Shown here piece after piece: positions 63,155-64,000 of a stretch of 64,000 bases of DNA. The notes under the pieces are model-generated. The model saw only the letters and a list, made by a program, of their open reading frames with translations, made no database searches and was not told the DNA's origin. The DNA comes from Sphingobium sp. (GTDB taxonomy: Bacteria > Pseudomonadota > Alphaproteobacteria > Sphingomonadales > Sphingomonadaceae). Made by a program: the position numbers and the translations under genes. The DNA lies in contig QFQF01000009.1 of assembly GCA_003248935.1 (NCBI GenBank), positions 1-64,000 on the forward strand, read 5' to 3'. The stretch's first letter is position 1. Each line of letters starts with the position of its first letter.

Positions 63155-64000
63155 TCAGAAGTGGAAGGGCGGCGTGATATTGGGCACGCCCTGCGGCCAG
63201 ACACGCGTCCGCTGATCGGGGCTGACACCGTTGAACAGCACGAAATCGGGCCGGATCAGCATCATGTCCTTGCCCTGTACCTCACGCGCGTGGACGACCG
63301 CCTCGTCAATCAGCGCCGGGCTCATCTCCAGCACGCGTTCATAGGGTTTGTAGTTCACGAAGCGCCGGTAATATTTGCCCGGCACGAACATCATCTCGAT
63401 ATGACCGCCCATCACCCACTTCACCGGGCTGCGCGCGGCGAACGCCTGCAATCGCTCCAGCGAGGCGACATAGTCACGGTCATTGCTGATGTTGATCTTG
63501 CCGGGGAACAGCAGGTCGCCGGTGAACAGGAAATCACAATAGGGATCGTAGAAGCTGACGCCATCGCGATGCGTACCGGGCGTCGGGATCACCGCGATCA
63601 CGCGATCGCCCAGATCGATGCGGCCGGTGCCGGACGGCCAGCTGCCGCCAAGACCATAGAAGCGCTTCATCACCTCGACCGGCGCTGGCACGATGGTGGT
63701 GTCGGGTCGCCCCGCGAACTGCACGAGCCCTTGATTCTGGGCGATATCTTCACCGGAGGTCAGCGCGATCGTGAGGGGTACCTTGCTCCGTCCCCGCGCC
63801 TGTCCCCAGCGCGTGATGATGGCGTCCACCGTTTCGCGCAACGGATAGTGGCGTGCATCGGCTGTCGCGCCGCTGTCGATCAGCAACGCGCCCTTATTGC
63901 CGAACAGCAGATAGGTGAAAGGCGCCTCCCAATGCACGCAGACATTCTGCCGCAGAATGAAGCTGTCCTCGTTATACTGCACGACCTGTACGCGCGGATC
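63155..64000 (-). CDS. metallo-beta-lactamase-fold protein lacking the HxHxDH motif (5' end beyond the window)
   Basis: At least 281 residues; the frame stays open to base 64000 and aligns with the next gene's DPPVQVHWYNPHTAILRQN as DPRVQVVQYNEDSFILRQN, so the 5' end is missing, not short. Where the paralog has HLHGDH this one reads LTIALTSGEDIAQNQG, so the first metal ligands are lost. Later ligands remain (PTPGTHRDG, FTGDLLFPG, MGGHIEMMF). Likely inactive as a hydrolase or using another metal setup. Heads the operon with the active paralog and the propeller. Confidence 0.85.
   Translation of the reverse strand, partial: DPRVQVVQYNEDSFILRQNVCVHWEAPFTYLLFGNKGALLIDSGATADARHYPLRETVDAIITRWGQARGRSKVPLTIALTSGEDIAQNQGLVQFAGRPDTTIVPAPVEVMKRFYGLGGSWPSGTGRIDLGDRVIAVIPTPGTHRDGVSFYDPYCDFLFTGDLLFPGKINISNDRDYVASLERLQAFAARSPVKWVMGGHIEMMFVPGKYYRRFVNYKPYERVLEMSPALIDEAVVHAREVQGKDMMLIRPDFVLFNGVSPDQRTRVWPQGVPNITPPFHF

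Noticed and set aside
1..64000. CRISPR arrays, tRNA/rRNA genes, insertion sequences with transposase
   Set aside because: None was recognised on reading; no direct-repeat/spacer pattern, no tRNA T-loop with cloverleaf and no transposase frame.

Overview
The window looks like chromosomal DNA of a sphingomonad (alphaproteobacterium, Sphingomonas/Sphingobium type). It is GC-rich, densely coded on both strands and without tRNA, rRNA or CRISPR sequence that I could see. The lineage call rests on the gene content: three outer-membrane TonB-dependent receptors with the sphingomonad Plug signature, a CrtZ carotenoid hydroxylase, a class I PHB synthase with a long Pro/Ala-rich phasin, a fused CysNC, and many Tat or Sec exported hydrolases. 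This is inference from content, not from a marker gene.

Layout. 1-1.5 kb: the 5' part of a TonB receptor with a MoaF-like exported protein. 1.7 kb: one of two copies of a palindromic intergenic repeat (the other is at 48.8 kb). 1.9-11.6 kb: housekeeping genes (MidA-type methyltransferase, lgt, crtZ, a CHASE3-HAMP-GAF-GGDEF cyclase, a TorF-type porin, a DUF808 membrane protein, ung, a beta-lactamase-fold serine hydrolase, a FemAB-like acyltransferase). 11.6-17.4 kb: cupin plus a second FemAB-like protein, then the sulfate activation operon cysD-cysNC-cysQ. 17.6-23.5 kb: a MarR-type regulator, clpS, phasin, phaC, an AlaC-like aminotransferase and a DUF2721 protein. 23.5-26.5 kb: a DUF4345 protein, an exported amidase broken by a 14-bp tandem duplication and preceded by a possible leader peptide with hairpins, and a cytochrome c.

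26.5-48.8 kb is the most striking part. A TPR-sulfotransferase and a TonB receptor diverge from an operator-like palindrome. Next, on the minus strand, lies an almost fully overlapping quinohemoprotein amine dehydrogenase operon (qhpA-D-C-B-G-F-E; cysteine tryptophylquinone enzyme). Upstream of it is a second quinone-cofactor amine dehydrogenase operon of the methylamine/aromatic amine type (mauB-E-D-A plus a cytochrome c; tryptophan tryptophylquinone enzyme). An MFS transporter, a TetR regulator and a two-subunit molybdenum hydroxylase/aldehyde oxidase (IorAB type) follow. The same promoter/operator block lies upstream of qhp, mau and tetR, so the region is probably one regulon: take up an amine, oxidise it in the periplasm by two different protein-derived-quinone enzymes, pass electrons to cytochromes, and oxidise the aldehyde to an acid.

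48.9-64 kb: a small hypothetical protein, a DUF4403 lipoprotein, an alpha/beta hydrolase and a Tat-exported TIM-barrel isomerase (each with its own operator-like palindrome), a TauE/SafE transporter, an LLM flavin monooxygenase, a second TPR-sulfotransferase next to a third TonB receptor, a membrane fatty acid hydroxylase, a beta-propeller protein, and two metallo-beta-lactamase-fold proteins. The second of these runs off the window and lacks the usual HxHxDH metal motif.
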